A stretch of 64,000 nucleotides of DNA, taken from NCBI RefSeq assembly GCF_001411805.1, contig NZ_CP007213.1, forward strand, positions 2,418,001 through 2,482,000. Reading direction: 5' to 3'. The position numbers and the translations under genes were made by a program. This DNA is from Burkholderia plantarii. GTDB taxonomy: Bacteria; Pseudomonadota; Gammaproteobacteria; Burkholderiales; Burkholderiaceae. This document shows positions 54,596 to 64,000 of this stretch, piece by piece (the first letter of the stretch is position 1; each line of letters starts with the position of its first letter). The notes below the pieces were generated by a model that did no database searches, was not told where the DNA came from, and saw only the letters and a program-made list of their open reading frames with translations.

Positions 54596-56002
54596 TCACT
54601 TCCCCACCCGCGTCGCCCCCACCGCCTTCCCCGACCGATGCGAAGGCGCAAACAACCGCAACCCGCTAGCCACGCTCGCCGCCGCCGAGAACCCGGCCCC
54701 CAGCGCCAACGCCAGCGTCGGCCCGTGCCGCCCCACAATCCCGAAGCACAGCGCCACCAGCGCCGCCCCCGTCGCCTGCCCGATCAGCCGCGCCGTAGCG
54801 ATAATCCCGCTCGCCCCACCACTGCGCTCGGGCGGCGCGCTCGCCATCAGCGCCTTCAGGTTCGGCGATTGAAAGAACCCGAACCCCGCCCCGCACAGCG
54901 CCATCCGCCAGACGATATCGGCCACCTGCGGATACGCCGGCAGCGCCGCCAGCAGCGCCATCCCCACCGCCAGCACGGCCAGCCCCACCGCCCCGAGCAA
55001 GCCAGGCGGATAACGATCCGACAACCGCCCGGCCACCGGCGCCGCGAGCGCAACCACCACCGACCACGGTGTCATCAGGAACCCCGTCTCCACCGCGCTG
55101 CGATGCAGCACGTCCTCGAAGTAAAACGGCAGCGAAACGAACGCAAGCCCCTGCGCCGCGAACGAGCACACCGCCGTGACCGCCGACAGCGTGAACACCG
55201 GCCGCCGGAACAGATCCACCGGCAGCATCGGCGCCGCATGCCCGGCCTCGCGCCGCACCAGCAGCCAGCCGAACCCGAGCGCGACGCCGGCCGCGCCGAG
55301 GCTCAGCGCCAGCGGCCCGCGCTGCGCGGCCTCGCCGAGCGCGAAGATCAGCGCCGCGAACGTGATCACGTTGAAGCACGCGGCAACCGGATCGAACGCG
55401 TGGCCGCCGCGCGGCGTCTGCGGCAGCGCGGGCATCGCCACCACGAGCGCGGCGACGCCGAGCGGCACGTTCACGGCGAACAGCCAGGGCCACGCGGCCA
55501 CCGACAGGATCACCGAGGCCACGGTCGGCCCCACCGCGAACGACACGCCGACGATCAGCGCGTTCAGGCCGAGCCCGGCGCCGAGCCGGTGCGCGGGATA
55601 GAGGCAGCGGATCAGCGCGGCGTTGACGCTCATGATCGCGGCGGCGCCCAGGCCCTGCACGATCCGCGCGGCGGTCAGCATCGGCAGCGTGCTGACGAGC
55701 GAACAGGCGAGCGACGCGGCGGTGAACACGATCAGGCCGCCGATATACACGCGCCGGTGCCCGAGGATGTCGCCGAGCGCGGCGAGCGGCAGCAGCGTGG
55801 CGACCATCGCGAGCTGGTACGCGTTGATGATCCAGACGGAGGCGGCGGGCGCCGTGTGCAGATCGGCTGCGATTGCAGGCAGCGCGGTATTCGCGATCGC
55901 GGTATCGAGCGTGGCGAGCGCGACCGACAGCAGGATCGCGATCATCGCGCGCCAGTTGAACGCCGGCTCCGCGGGGCGGCTGGCGTGGAGAGTTTCGGAC
56001 AA
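54596..56002 (-). CDS. MFS transporter, DHA2-like (14 membrane helices)
   Basis: A drug/proton antiporter-type exporter of about 468 residues. Helix 1 begins RAMIAILLSVALATLDTAIA (motif D1-like, with conserved LDxTIxNxALP); GDILGHRRVYIGG is motif A; LIVGVSFAVGPTVASVI is motif C. The start is unclear: no ATG lies close before helix 1, so I propose TTG 56002 (LSETLHAS), which gives a normal N-terminus. Open frame extends further upstream without family-like sequence. It lies in the opposite compositional regime (GC-rich) to the preceding accessory genes. Confidence 0.83.
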   Translation of the reverse strand: MSETLHASRPAEPAFNWRAMIAILLSVALATLDTAIANTALPAIAADLHTAPAASVWIINAYQLAMVATLLPLAALGDILGHRRVYIGGLIVFTAASLACSLVSTLPMLTAARIVQGLGAAAIMSVNAALIRCLYPAHRLGAGLGLNALIVGVSFAVGPTVASVILSVAAWPWLFAVNVPLGVAALVVAMPALPQTPRGGHAFDPVAACFNVITFAALIFALGEAAQRGPLALSLGAAGVALGFGWLLVRREAGHAAPMLPVDLFRRPVFTLSAVTAVCSFAAQGLAFVSLPFYFEDVLHRSAVETGFLMTPWSVVVALAAPVAGRLSDRYPPGLLGAVGLAVLAVGMALLAALPAYPQVADIVWRMALCGAGFGFFQSPNLKALMASAPPERSGGASGIIATARLIGQATGAALVALCFGIVGRHGPTLALALGAGFSAAASVASGLRLFAPSHRSGKAVGATRVGK

Positions 56003-56320
56003 GGCAGGACTCGGCGGGACGGGCAGTGCGCGACGCGCACCGCGGATGGAACGACGCGGCGGCGCGCCTGCATCGATTCCGATCGTCAAACGCGCCGCCG
56101 CCTCGGCATTGTTACAGAGCGTCGTGATTCTTGCTCGCTCGCGGTGCCAATGAAAGCGCGTGGAAAGGCAAAAACCCGAAACCATGTCGGCACGCTGTCG
56201 GCACGCTGTCACAAGCGCCATTTCAGCACGAAACATGCGATGCAGCGGCTGGAAACGCCGTGCGGCCCCACCCGTTCGAAGCACTCGCGAAGCACACGGT
56301 GCCCGGCACGCCGGCGCCCC

Positions 56321-57381
56321 CTAACCGCCCGCGCCGCGATCGAGCGACGCCGCGCGGATCGCCTCCCCCGGCGCCGTAAAAGTCTGCTGCCTGAGCTGCG
56401 CGATCCGCGCATCGCGATCCTGCGGCGCGAGCCCCTGCGCCGCGATCCGGTCGCGCTCGGCCGCATAGGCTTGATAGCGCGTCTGCCACGCCTCGTCGTC
56501 CTGCTGCATCTGCGCGGCGCGCGCGGCCGCCTCGGGCCCGAGCGTCTGCGCGATCTGCGCGCGCATCTGGTCGGGCGTCGCGCCGGCCTTCTGCAGGTCG
56601 GCGATCTTCGTCACCGCGTCCTGCTGCGCATGCAGCGCCGCCTGCTGCGCGCGCTCGTCCGGCGTCAGCTGCGCGTCGAGCGCGGCAAGCCGCGCGGCCT
56701 TCTGCTCGGGGCTCAGCGTGGTGTCGTTGGCGATCCGGATCCGTTCGAGGTCATGGCGCTGCCGGCGCTGCTCGTCGCCGAAGAACGGCTCGGCCCACTC
56801 GCCGAGCGTGCGGTCGGCCAGCGCCGCGCGCTGATCGAGCGCGAGCTGCATGGCGGCCGGATCGAGCTTGTCGCCGAGCACCGCGCCGTCGCCGGGCAAT
56901 TGCGCGAGCGCGTCGAAGTAGGCGCGATAGCGGCGCCAGACGCCGAGCGCCTCCGCTTGCGCGGGGCTGCCGTCAAGCTGCGCGGCGATCTCGCGCCGCA
57001 CCAGCGCATCGAGCGCGGCGGGCGTCAGTTCGCCCTGCGCGGTCAGGCAATAGTCGAAGAACTCGCGCACCGCGCGCGTCCTCGCGAGCCCGCCGCCGGC
57101 GGCCAGCGGCAGGCGCGGCGCATGCGAGCCGGCCAGCGCGCCCGGCAGCGCCGCCGGCAACGGCATGGCGGCCTCCGCCGCGCCGCTTGCCGCGGCGGGC
57201 ACGCCGGCCGCCGGCCCGCCCGCGACGGCACCGGCCGGCGCGGGCGACGGGGCGGCGGGCCGAAGCCACAGCACGACCGCGGCACAGGCGGCACACGCGA
57301 CGAGCCCGGCCAGCGCGAACGACGCGCCGCGCATCGGGCGCGCGGCCAGCCCGCCGCGCGCCGGACGATCGGCCTGCGCCA

Positions 57382-57382
<1 letters not shown>
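56321..57382 (-). CDS. lipB: Lipase-specific foldase (Lif)
   Basis: A 353-residue inner-membrane steric chaperone for LipA. Cytoplasmic N-terminus, membrane helix around residues 21-42 (ASFALAGLVACAACAAVVLW), Ala/Pro-rich linker, then the helical catalytic-independent chaperone domain. This includes the family motif (RxxFDY(C/F)LSAxGE) as REFFDYCLTAQGE. The sequence matches my memory of the B. glumae Lif whose structure with LipA was solved. Its ATG overlaps the lipA stop by one base (TGATG), giving coupled translation and a balanced ratio to the lipase. Confidence 0.96.
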
Positions 57383-58931
<1,549 letters not shown>

Positions 58932-59468
58932 TCAAGGCAGGATCCGGCGCAGCGCCGCGTCGCGCTTCACGAAGTGATGCCAGAGCGCGGCCAGCGCATG
59001 CAGCGCGATCACGTAGTAGAACGCATTGCCGAGGAATTCGTGGATCTCCTTCAGCGGCCCGCGCAGGGCCGGGTTCGGCCCGAACAGCGTGAACGACAGA
59101 TGCAGCGGTGCGATCTCCACCGGGTGCCCGCCCATGTTGACGAACGCGATGCCGAGCAGCGGCTGGCCGAGCGTGAACAGATACAGCATCAGGTGCGCGA
59201 GCTTCGCGAGCAGCGCGAGCACGAAAGGCTGCGGCAGCGGGTCCGGCCCGCGCGACGAGAACCGCCACAGCACGCGCAGGATCGACAGCGTCAGCACCAG
59301 CGTGCCGGCGGCGAAATGCACGCTGGTCCAGAACGTGCGGCTGTCGGTGCCCTTCGGGCCGCGAATCTCGATCGCCAGGTATGCGAGCGCGACGAGCAGG
59401 ACGATCAGCCAGTGGAAAGCGATCGCGGGGCGGTTGTAGCGCGGCTGGGTCGCGAGGATGTTCTTCAT
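58932..59468 (-). CDS. Cytochrome b561 family protein
   Basis: A 178-residue four-helix di-heme membrane protein (CybB type). Heme-ligand regions: RYNRPAIAFHWLIVLLVALA, WTSVHFAAGTLVL and FYYVIALHALAALWHHFV. It may pass electrons from quinol to periplasmic acceptors or superoxide; the role is not settled. It is monocistronic. Confidence 0.9.
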   Translation of the reverse strand: MKNILATQPRYNRPAIAFHWLIVLLVALAYLAIEIRGPKGTDSRTFWTSVHFAAGTLVLTLSILRVLWRFSSRGPDPLPQPFVLALLAKLAHLMLYLFTLGQPLLGIAFVNMGGHPVEIAPLHLSFTLFGPNPALRGPLKEIHEFLGNAFYYVIALHALAALWHHFVKRDAALRRILP

Positions 59469-59774
59469 CGGGGCTTCGGCGAGCGGGTATTGGTGGGATG
59501 AATGGGAGGCGTGCGGCGGCGCCGGTGGTCCGCCGGCTGCCGCGGTGCGATTGTACCGGGCGCGCCGCACGTCGGACGCATCCGCGCCGTCGCGGGGCAA
59601 TGACAGGAGTCAAATCGTGGCGCGGCCGACCGGGAAACGTGCCGCGAAGCTCACGCTTGCCCTCGCCGTTCCGCCCGCGCCAAAAGAAAACGCCGCGCAT
59701 CGAGCGCGGCGTCCGAAGCCCGCGCGGCGCGTCCCGGGCCGGGAGCGCCGCCGTGCCATGCGCGGCCGGCGGCC
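59469..59774. other. Intergenic region with terminator for the upstream LysM/M23 gene
   Basis: Apart from the terminator at 59683-59712, no gene is seen in these 306 bases. The promoter of the cytochrome b561 gene must lie at 59469-59680. Confidence 0.4.
59683..59712 (-). terminator. Intrinsic terminator downstream of the LysM/M23 lipoprotein gene
   Basis: Stem ACGCCGCGC (59690-59698) / GCGCGGCGT (59704-59712) with a five-base loop, followed on the minus strand by TTTCTTTTG. Confidence 0.85.
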
Positions 59775-60557
59775 TCAGCCGCCGTTGCGCGGCAGGAACG
59801 TCATCGGATCGACGGGCTTGCCGTCCTGGCGCACCTCGAAGTCGAACGAGGCACGGCCGTCCGGATTGGTATCCATCTCGGCGACGGGCTGGCCGGCGCT
59901 GACGGCATCGCCGTCGTTCACGAGCAGCTTGCCGTTGTGGCCGTAGGCGGTGATCAGGCCGCTCTCGTGCTTCAGGATCACGAGCGGGCCGTACTTCGCC
60001 ACGCCGTTGCCGGCATAGACCACGCGCCCCGCCGCCGCCGCGCGCACGGTCTTGTCGCCGGTGGAGGTGATCGTGATGCCGCGCGTGCGGCCCGGAATGA
60101 AGCGCGAGGTGACGGTGCCCTGCGCGGGCCACGCCAGCGCCGGCTGCGCCTCGGCGGGCGGCGTGCCCGGCAGCGCGGACGCCGACGGCGCCGTGCCGGC
60201 CGGGACCGGCGAGGTCACCGCGGTCGAGCCGAGCGGCGGCGCGACGCGCAGCACCTGGCCCGGCGTCAGCATGTCGGTGGGCGCGATGTGGTTCCAGCTC
60301 GCCAGGTCCTGCACGCGCTGGCCGAAGCCGGCCGCGACGCCCGGCAGCGTGTCGCCGGGGTTCACGCGGTAATAGCCGGCCAGCACGCCCGCCTGCGACT
60401 GGCGGCTCGGCTGCGGTTGTTGCCCGGACGGCTGCCAGTTGTCCGTCCATGGCGTCATCGTGCAGCCGCCGACGAGCGCCGCGCCGGCCGCAAGCCCGAT
60501 CGCGCGCGAGACGGCGCGACGGTACGTGGTGGTTTCGGTGAAGATCGTTCTTCTCAA
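59775..60557 (-). CDS. LysM / degenerate M23 (LytM) lipoprotein, NlpD-like
   Basis: A 260-residue lipoprotein: signal with lipobox ALVGGC near residue 32, a LysM domain (YYRVNPGDTLPGVAAGFGQR to VLRVAP) and a C-terminal LytM domain. Key zinc-ligand positions look altered: GITITSTGDKTV replaces the usual first-ligand GxDIxAPxGTPV region, and SFDFEVRQDGK has Phe-Asp where LHFEVR has Leu-His. YGHNGKLLV is present. This is the pattern of NlpD/EnvC amidase activators rather than active endopeptidases. The start is TTG 60557 with AGGGAGGC just upstream. Confidence 0.85.
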   Translation of the reverse strand: MRRTIFTETTTYRRAVSRAIGLAAGAALVGGCTMTPWTDNWQPSGQQPQPSRQSQAGVLAGYYRVNPGDTLPGVAAGFGQRVQDLASWNHIAPTDMLTPGQVLRVAPPLGSTAVTSPVPAGTAPSASALPGTPPAEAQPALAWPAQGTVTSRFIPGRTRGITITSTGDKTVRAAAAGRVVYAGNGVAKYGPLVILKHESGLITAYGHNGKLLVNDGDAVSAGQPVAEMDTNPDGRASFDFEVRQDGKPVDPMTFLPRNGG

Positions 60558-60651
60558 GCTGCCTCCCTAGTTTCGCTTCGCGGCCGGCCGCGCATCGCCA
60601 ACGCCGCCGGCCACCTGGCCCGATTCGGGCCGGTCCCGTGCAATGAGACCG

Positions 60652-60963
60652 TCAGACGCTGCCCTCGGTTTCCACGACGAGAATACGGGCTTCCCCTCGC
60701 GGATGGGCAACGTGCTCGGTGCCCACCGTGGCGTGAAAGATGTCGCCGGCCTCGAGCACGGCAACGTGCTCGCCGGCGGCATCGCGATAGTGCATGTCGA
60801 CCTGTCCGTCGAGCACGACGAATACTTCCTCGCCGTCGTTGACATGCCAGACGTAAGGCTGGTCGGTCCAGTGGAGCCGGGTCGTGATACCGCGCATGTT
60901 CGCGATATCGAGCGCGCCCCAGGCGCGCGACGCGGTAAAGGTCTTGCTGCGAATCAGCTTCAT
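60652..60963 (-). CDS. Cupin domain protein
   Basis: A 103-residue single-domain cupin with both conserved motifs: WHVNDGEEVFVVLDGQVDMH and GDIFHATVGTEHVAHP. The ATG at 60963 (MKLIRSKTF) has GGAA eight bases upstream; a longer frame to 61101 is not family-like. Function unknown; it starts 94 bases before the TTG of the LysM/M23 gene and may share its transcript. Confidence 0.8.
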   Translation of the reverse strand: MKLIRSKTFTASRAWGALDIANMRGITTRLHWTDQPYVWHVNDGEEVFVVLDGQVDMHYRDAAGEHVAVLEAGDIFHATVGTEHVAHPRGEARILVVETEGSV

Positions 60964-61124
60964 GTCGGGTTCCGGCACGGCGCGCATGGCGCCGCTGTCT
61001 CGCCGCGCGGCCCGGCCCGGCCGCTGCGTGCCCGTCGGATAGTAACCGCTCGACGTGAATTGCGGAACCTTCGTGCCCCGATTCACGGCGGCCCGTGGCA
61101 CCCGCGGCGCGCTTTCCCGTCATG

Positions 61125-61173
61125 CGAAAAAGCGCCGGCCCGTGATTCCTCGCGGAAATCACGGGCCGGCGCT
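61125..61173 (-). terminator. Strong intrinsic terminator downstream of the DUF4148 gene
   Basis: A 17-bp perfect inverted repeat (61131-61147 with 61157-61173, loop of nine) followed on the minus strand by TTTTTCG. Confidence 0.92.
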
Positions 61174-61249
61174 CATGGCAACGTCTGCTTCGTCGGTCTT
61201 GCCTCAGCAAGCGGCGTGCCCAGGGGAGTGGCGCGCCGCTTGCTTTCGA

Positions 61250-61579
61250 TCAGCGACCCTTGTAGACCGGGGCGCCGTCGGCGATGCGATGAACCTTCGA
61301 CGGCGTGCCCGACTCAGCGGCGGCGGCCGGTTGGGCGCCGTAGCCGCTGGTGTCGGCCGCGGCATAGTCCTGCTGCGGGTGGATCCGCGCTTCGGCTGCC
61401 TGGATTTCGTTCGGGTAGTCGATACGGTCCGCGTTCGGGCTGTAACCGGCCTTTTCGAGCTGGACCAGTTCGGCCTTCACTTGAGCGCGCGTCAGCGGGC
61501 CGTTCGATTGCTGGGCGAACGAAACGGCGGGGACGGCGAGGACGGCAGCAGCAGCAACAGTAGCGATCAGCGATTTCAT
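61250..61579 (-). CDS. DUF4148 domain exported protein
   Basis: A 109-residue small periplasmic or secreted protein: signal peptide MKSLIATVAAAAVLAVPAVSFA, then QQSNGPLTRAQVKAELVQLE and YSPNADRIDYPNEIQAAEARI, the DUF4148 signature abundant in Burkholderia with many paralogues. The ribosome site GGAGGTG before ATG 61579 is excellent. It has its own strong terminator, so it is probably highly expressed as a single gene. Function unknown. Confidence 0.9.
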   Translation of the reverse strand: MKSLIATVAAAAVLAVPAVSFAQQSNGPLTRAQVKAELVQLEKAGYSPNADRIDYPNEIQAAEARIHPQQDYAAADTSGYGAQPAAAAESGTPSKVHRIADGAPVYKGR

Positions 61580-61784
61580 GATTTTCACCTCCGAGACTTT
61601 TTTTGCTCCGCCGCCCACACCATGTGAGCAGCGAGTGATGTGAAGTCTAGTCGCATTGCAACTTAGGGAAAACCATGAAACCACGAAAACACTGTTCCGC
61701 AAGAGACACTAATCCGCCGTCCTGACCGCTATCACCCCGATAGATAACATGGTTATCTGCAACAATTACCGCCGCCGCGCCGCG

Positions 61785-63194
61785 TCATGCCCAATTTGCG
61801 TGGAAGCTGCCCGGCTTGTCGGTACGTTCGAACGTGTGGGCGCCGAAGAAGTCGCGCTGCGCCTGCACGAGGTTCGCCGGCAGCCGCTCCGAACGGTAGC
61901 TGTCGAAGTAGGCGATCGCCGACGAGAACGCCGGCACCGGCACGCCGGCCTTGACCGCGGCCACCACCACGTCGCGCAGCGCTTCCTGGTAGTTCGCCGA
62001 GATCTCCTTGAAGTACGGATCGAGCAGCAGGTTCGCGAGCTCCGGGGCGGCCTTGTAGGCGTCGGTGATCTTCTGCAGGAAGCGCGCGCGGATGATGCAG
62101 CCCGCGCGGAAGATGCGCGCGATCTCGCCGAGGTCGAGCTTCCAGTCGTATTCCTTCGACGCCGTGTCGAGCTGCGCGAAACCCTGCGCGTAGGAGATCA
62201 CCTTGCTCAGGTACAGCGCGCGGCGCACCGCCTCGATGAACGCCGCGCGATCGCCCTCGGGCTTGCCCGCGGCCGGGCCGCTCAGCACCTTGCTGGCGGC
62301 CACGCGCTGCGTCTTCAGCGACGACAGCACGCGCGCGAACACCGATTCGGTGATCAGCGGCAGCGGCACGCCGAGGTCCAGCGCGTTCTGGCTGGTCCAC
62401 TTGCCGGTGCCCTTCTGCGCGGCGCGATCGAGGATCACGTCCACCAGGTATTCGCCGGTCTCGTCGTCCTTCTTGGCGAAGATCTTCGAGGTGATCTCGA
62501 TCAGGTAGCTGTCGAGTTCGCCCTGGTTCCATTCGGTGTAGACGCGGCCCAGCTCCTCGTTCGAGAGGCCCGCCACCTGCTTGAGCACGGCGTAGCTTTC
62601 GGCGATCAGCTGCATGTCGCCGTACTCGATGCCGTTGTGGACCATCTTCACGAAATGGCCGGCGCCGTCCGGGCCCATGTAGGCCACGCACGGCTCGCCG
62701 TCGGGCGCCTTCGCGGCGATCTGCTTGAGGATCGGCTCGACCAGGTCGTAGGCGTCGCGCTGGCCGCCGGGCATGATCGACGGGCCGTGCAGCGCGCCCT
62801 CCTCGCCACCCGACACGCCGGTGCCGATGAAGTGCAGGCCCGACTGCGCGAGTTCCTGGTTGCGGCGGATGGTGTCGGTGAAATGCGTGTTGCCGCCGTC
62901 GATCAGCACGTCGCCCTTGCCGAGCAGCGGCTTGATCGCCGCGATGGTGGCGTCGGTCGCCTCGCCCGCCTTGACCATCAGCAGGATCCGGCGCGGCGTT
63001 TCGAGCGACCCGACGAACTCCTCGAGCGTGTAGGTCGGCACCAGCTTGCGGTCGGGGAATTCGGCGATCAGCTCGTCGGTCTTGTCTCGGCTGCGGTTGT
63101 ACACGGACACGGCGTGGCCGCGGCTTTCGATGTTCAACGCCAGATTGCGGCCCATGACGGCCATTCCGACCACGCCGATTGCTTGTTTGCCCAT
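61785..63194 (-). CDS. gnd: 6-phosphogluconate dehydrogenase (decarboxylating)
   Basis: A 469-residue enzyme of the oxidative pentose phosphate pathway. N-terminal [20 protein letters not shown]; substrate-binding [16 protein letters not shown] and [21 protein letters not shown]; active Lys in [17 protein letters not shown]-terminal [11 protein letters not shown]. Length and motifs are complete. GGAGAG lies before the ATG. Confidence 0.98.
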   Translation of the reverse strand: MGKQAIGVVGMAVMGRNLALNIESRGHAVSVYNRSRDKTDELIAEFPDRKLVPTYTLEEFVGSLETPRRILLMVKAGEATDATIAAIKPLLGKGDVLIDGGNTHFTDTIRRNQELAQSGLHFIGTGVSGGEEGALHGPSIMPGGQRDAYDLVEPILKQIAAKAPDGEPCVAYMGPDGAGHFVKMVHNGIEYGDMQLIAESYAVLKQVAGLSNEELGRVYTEWNQGELDSYLIEITSKIFAKKDDETGEYLVDVILDRAAQKGTGKWTSQNALDLGVPLPLITESVFARVLSSLKTQRVAASKVLSGPAAGKPEGDRAAFIEAVRRALYLSKVISYAQGFAQLDTASKEYDWKLDLGEIARIFRAGCIIRARFLQKITDAYKAAPELANLLLDPYFKEISANYQEALRDVVVAAVKAGVPVPAFSSAIAYFDSYRSERLPANLVQAQRDFFGAHTFERTDKPGSFHANWA

Positions 63195-63290
63195 TGTTCA
63201 CTCTCCGATGAAATCACGGCGCGGCCCGACCGAGCCGCGCGCACAAGCCGCAAGGATACGGGAAAACCTCATGGCGACGCTGCGCCGCGC

Positions 63291-63968
63291 TCAGCGCGCC
63301 CGACGCCGAAACACCACGCAAAGGTTGTTGGCCGGCATCTCGACCACCTGCGCGGCGTCGAATCCGGCGGCCTGCGCGAGCGCGTCGACGGCCTCCAGGT
63401 CGCGCACGCCCCATGCCGCGTCGCGCTGGCGCAATTGCGCGTCGAACGCCTCGTTCGACGGCGCGGTGTGCGCGCCGTTGCGGCGGTACGGGCCGTACAG
63501 CACCAGCACGCCGCCGGGGTCGAGCCGCTGCGCGGCGCCGTCGATCAGCGCGCGGCCCGCCTCCCACGGCGAGATGTGGATCATGTTGATGCAGACCACG
63601 GCGTCCAGGCCGCGGGTGCCGTCGAGCGGCCAGCATTCGGCGCGCACGTCGAGCGGCAGCGGCGCGCGCAGGTTCGGCAGCGCGGCGTCCGCGACGCGCA
63701 CGGCGATCGACGCGAGCGCCTGCGGGTCCGGGTCGGTCGGCTGCCAGACCAGCTGCGGCAGCGCGGCGGCGAAGAACTCGGCGTGCTGGCCGGTGCCGCT
63801 CGCGACTTCGAGCACGGTGCCGGCCTCGGGCAGGACCTCGCGCAGCACCGCGAGGATCGGCTCGCGATTGCGCTCGGCGGCGGGTGCGTGCAGGCGCAAG
63901 GAGCCGCGCTCGGGGTCGGTGGACGTGGCGGGGTTCGGCTTGGCGGCGGCAGGGTTTGGGGTCGTCAT
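63291..63968 (-). CDS. DUF938 class I SAM-dependent methyltransferase
   Basis: A 225-residue methyltransferase-fold protein. [20 protein letters not shown] is the DUF938 N-terminal hallmark, followed by motif [31 protein letters not shown] and [18 protein letters not shown]. Substrate unknown. It ends 96 bases upstream of gnd, transcribed in the same direction. Confidence 0.9.
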   Translation of the reverse strand: MTTPNPAAAKPNPATSTDPERGSLRLHAPAAERNREPILAVLREVLPEAGTVLEVASGTGQHAEFFAAALPQLVWQPTDPDPQALASIAVRVADAALPNLRAPLPLDVRAECWPLDGTRGLDAVVCINMIHISPWEAGRALIDGAAQRLDPGGVLVLYGPYRRNGAHTAPSNEAFDAQLRQRDAAWGVRDLEAVDALAQAAGFDAAQVVEMPANNLCVVFRRRAR

Positions 63969-64000
63969 GAATCGGCAATTGGCGTGGGCCGGACAGCGGC

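Noticed and set aside
56131..56320. Further N-terminal extension of the MFS transporter up to an ATG near 56284
   Set aside because: The extension is unlike any MFS N-terminus. It would lie in the gap after lipB and has no ribosome site.

Overview
The window is GC-rich beta-proteobacterial DNA. The secreted lipase (57382-58458) and its foldase (56321-57382) match, as far as I can recall, the Burkholderia glumae LipA/LipB pair. I therefore assign the window to B. glumae or a very close relative. The gene order (metZ-purF-cvpA-dedD-folC-accD-trpA-methylase-trpB-trpF-truA-fimV-asd-leuBDC, then gltA-sdh and mdh/prpD/acnA) is a conserved Burkholderia housekeeping block that I believe lies on the second chromosome; that replicon assignment is from memory, not from sequence.

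Layout. 1-763: 3' part missing of a secreted beta-propeller-like protein. 1341-4445: acyltransferase-gmd-rmd, the end of a D-rhamnose polysaccharide cluster. 4557-24711, almost all minus strand: sulfur assimilation into methionine, purine entry, folate polyglutamylation, fatty-acid initiation, tryptophan, aspartate-family and leucine biosynthesis, plus an orphan adenine methylase, FimV, an entericidin-type lipoprotein and an AlaX-type editing protein. 24865-27956: threonine aldolase, AraC regulator and two small genes. 28123-33057: sdhCDAB-sdhE-gltA. 33249-41611: GntR regulator divergent from mdh, a CoA-ester lyase-like gene, a lysozyme-inhibitor-like gene, prpD and acnA. Together these two blocks form a TCA and methylcitrate neighbourhood.

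41612-54541 is an accessory stretch. It holds a LysR remnant, a chemoreceptor, regulator/SDR pairs, a GNAT-Nudix fusion, an AT-rich HEPN-motif gene, a SymE-type gene, small orphan genes and degenerate GC-rich repeats in the gaps. 54596-64000 returns to core-like DNA: MFS exporter, lipase and foldase, cytochrome b561, LysM/M23 lipoprotein, cupin, DUF4148 protein, gnd and a DUF938 methyltransferase.

The most notable non-coding elements are three. A SAM-II-like aptamer followed by an intrinsic terminator lies in the metZ leader. A Thr/Ile/Lys-rich leader peptide precedes asd and looks like an attenuator. A perfect palindrome lies between gntR and mdh. No rRNA, tRNA, CRISPR array or intact insertion sequence was seen.
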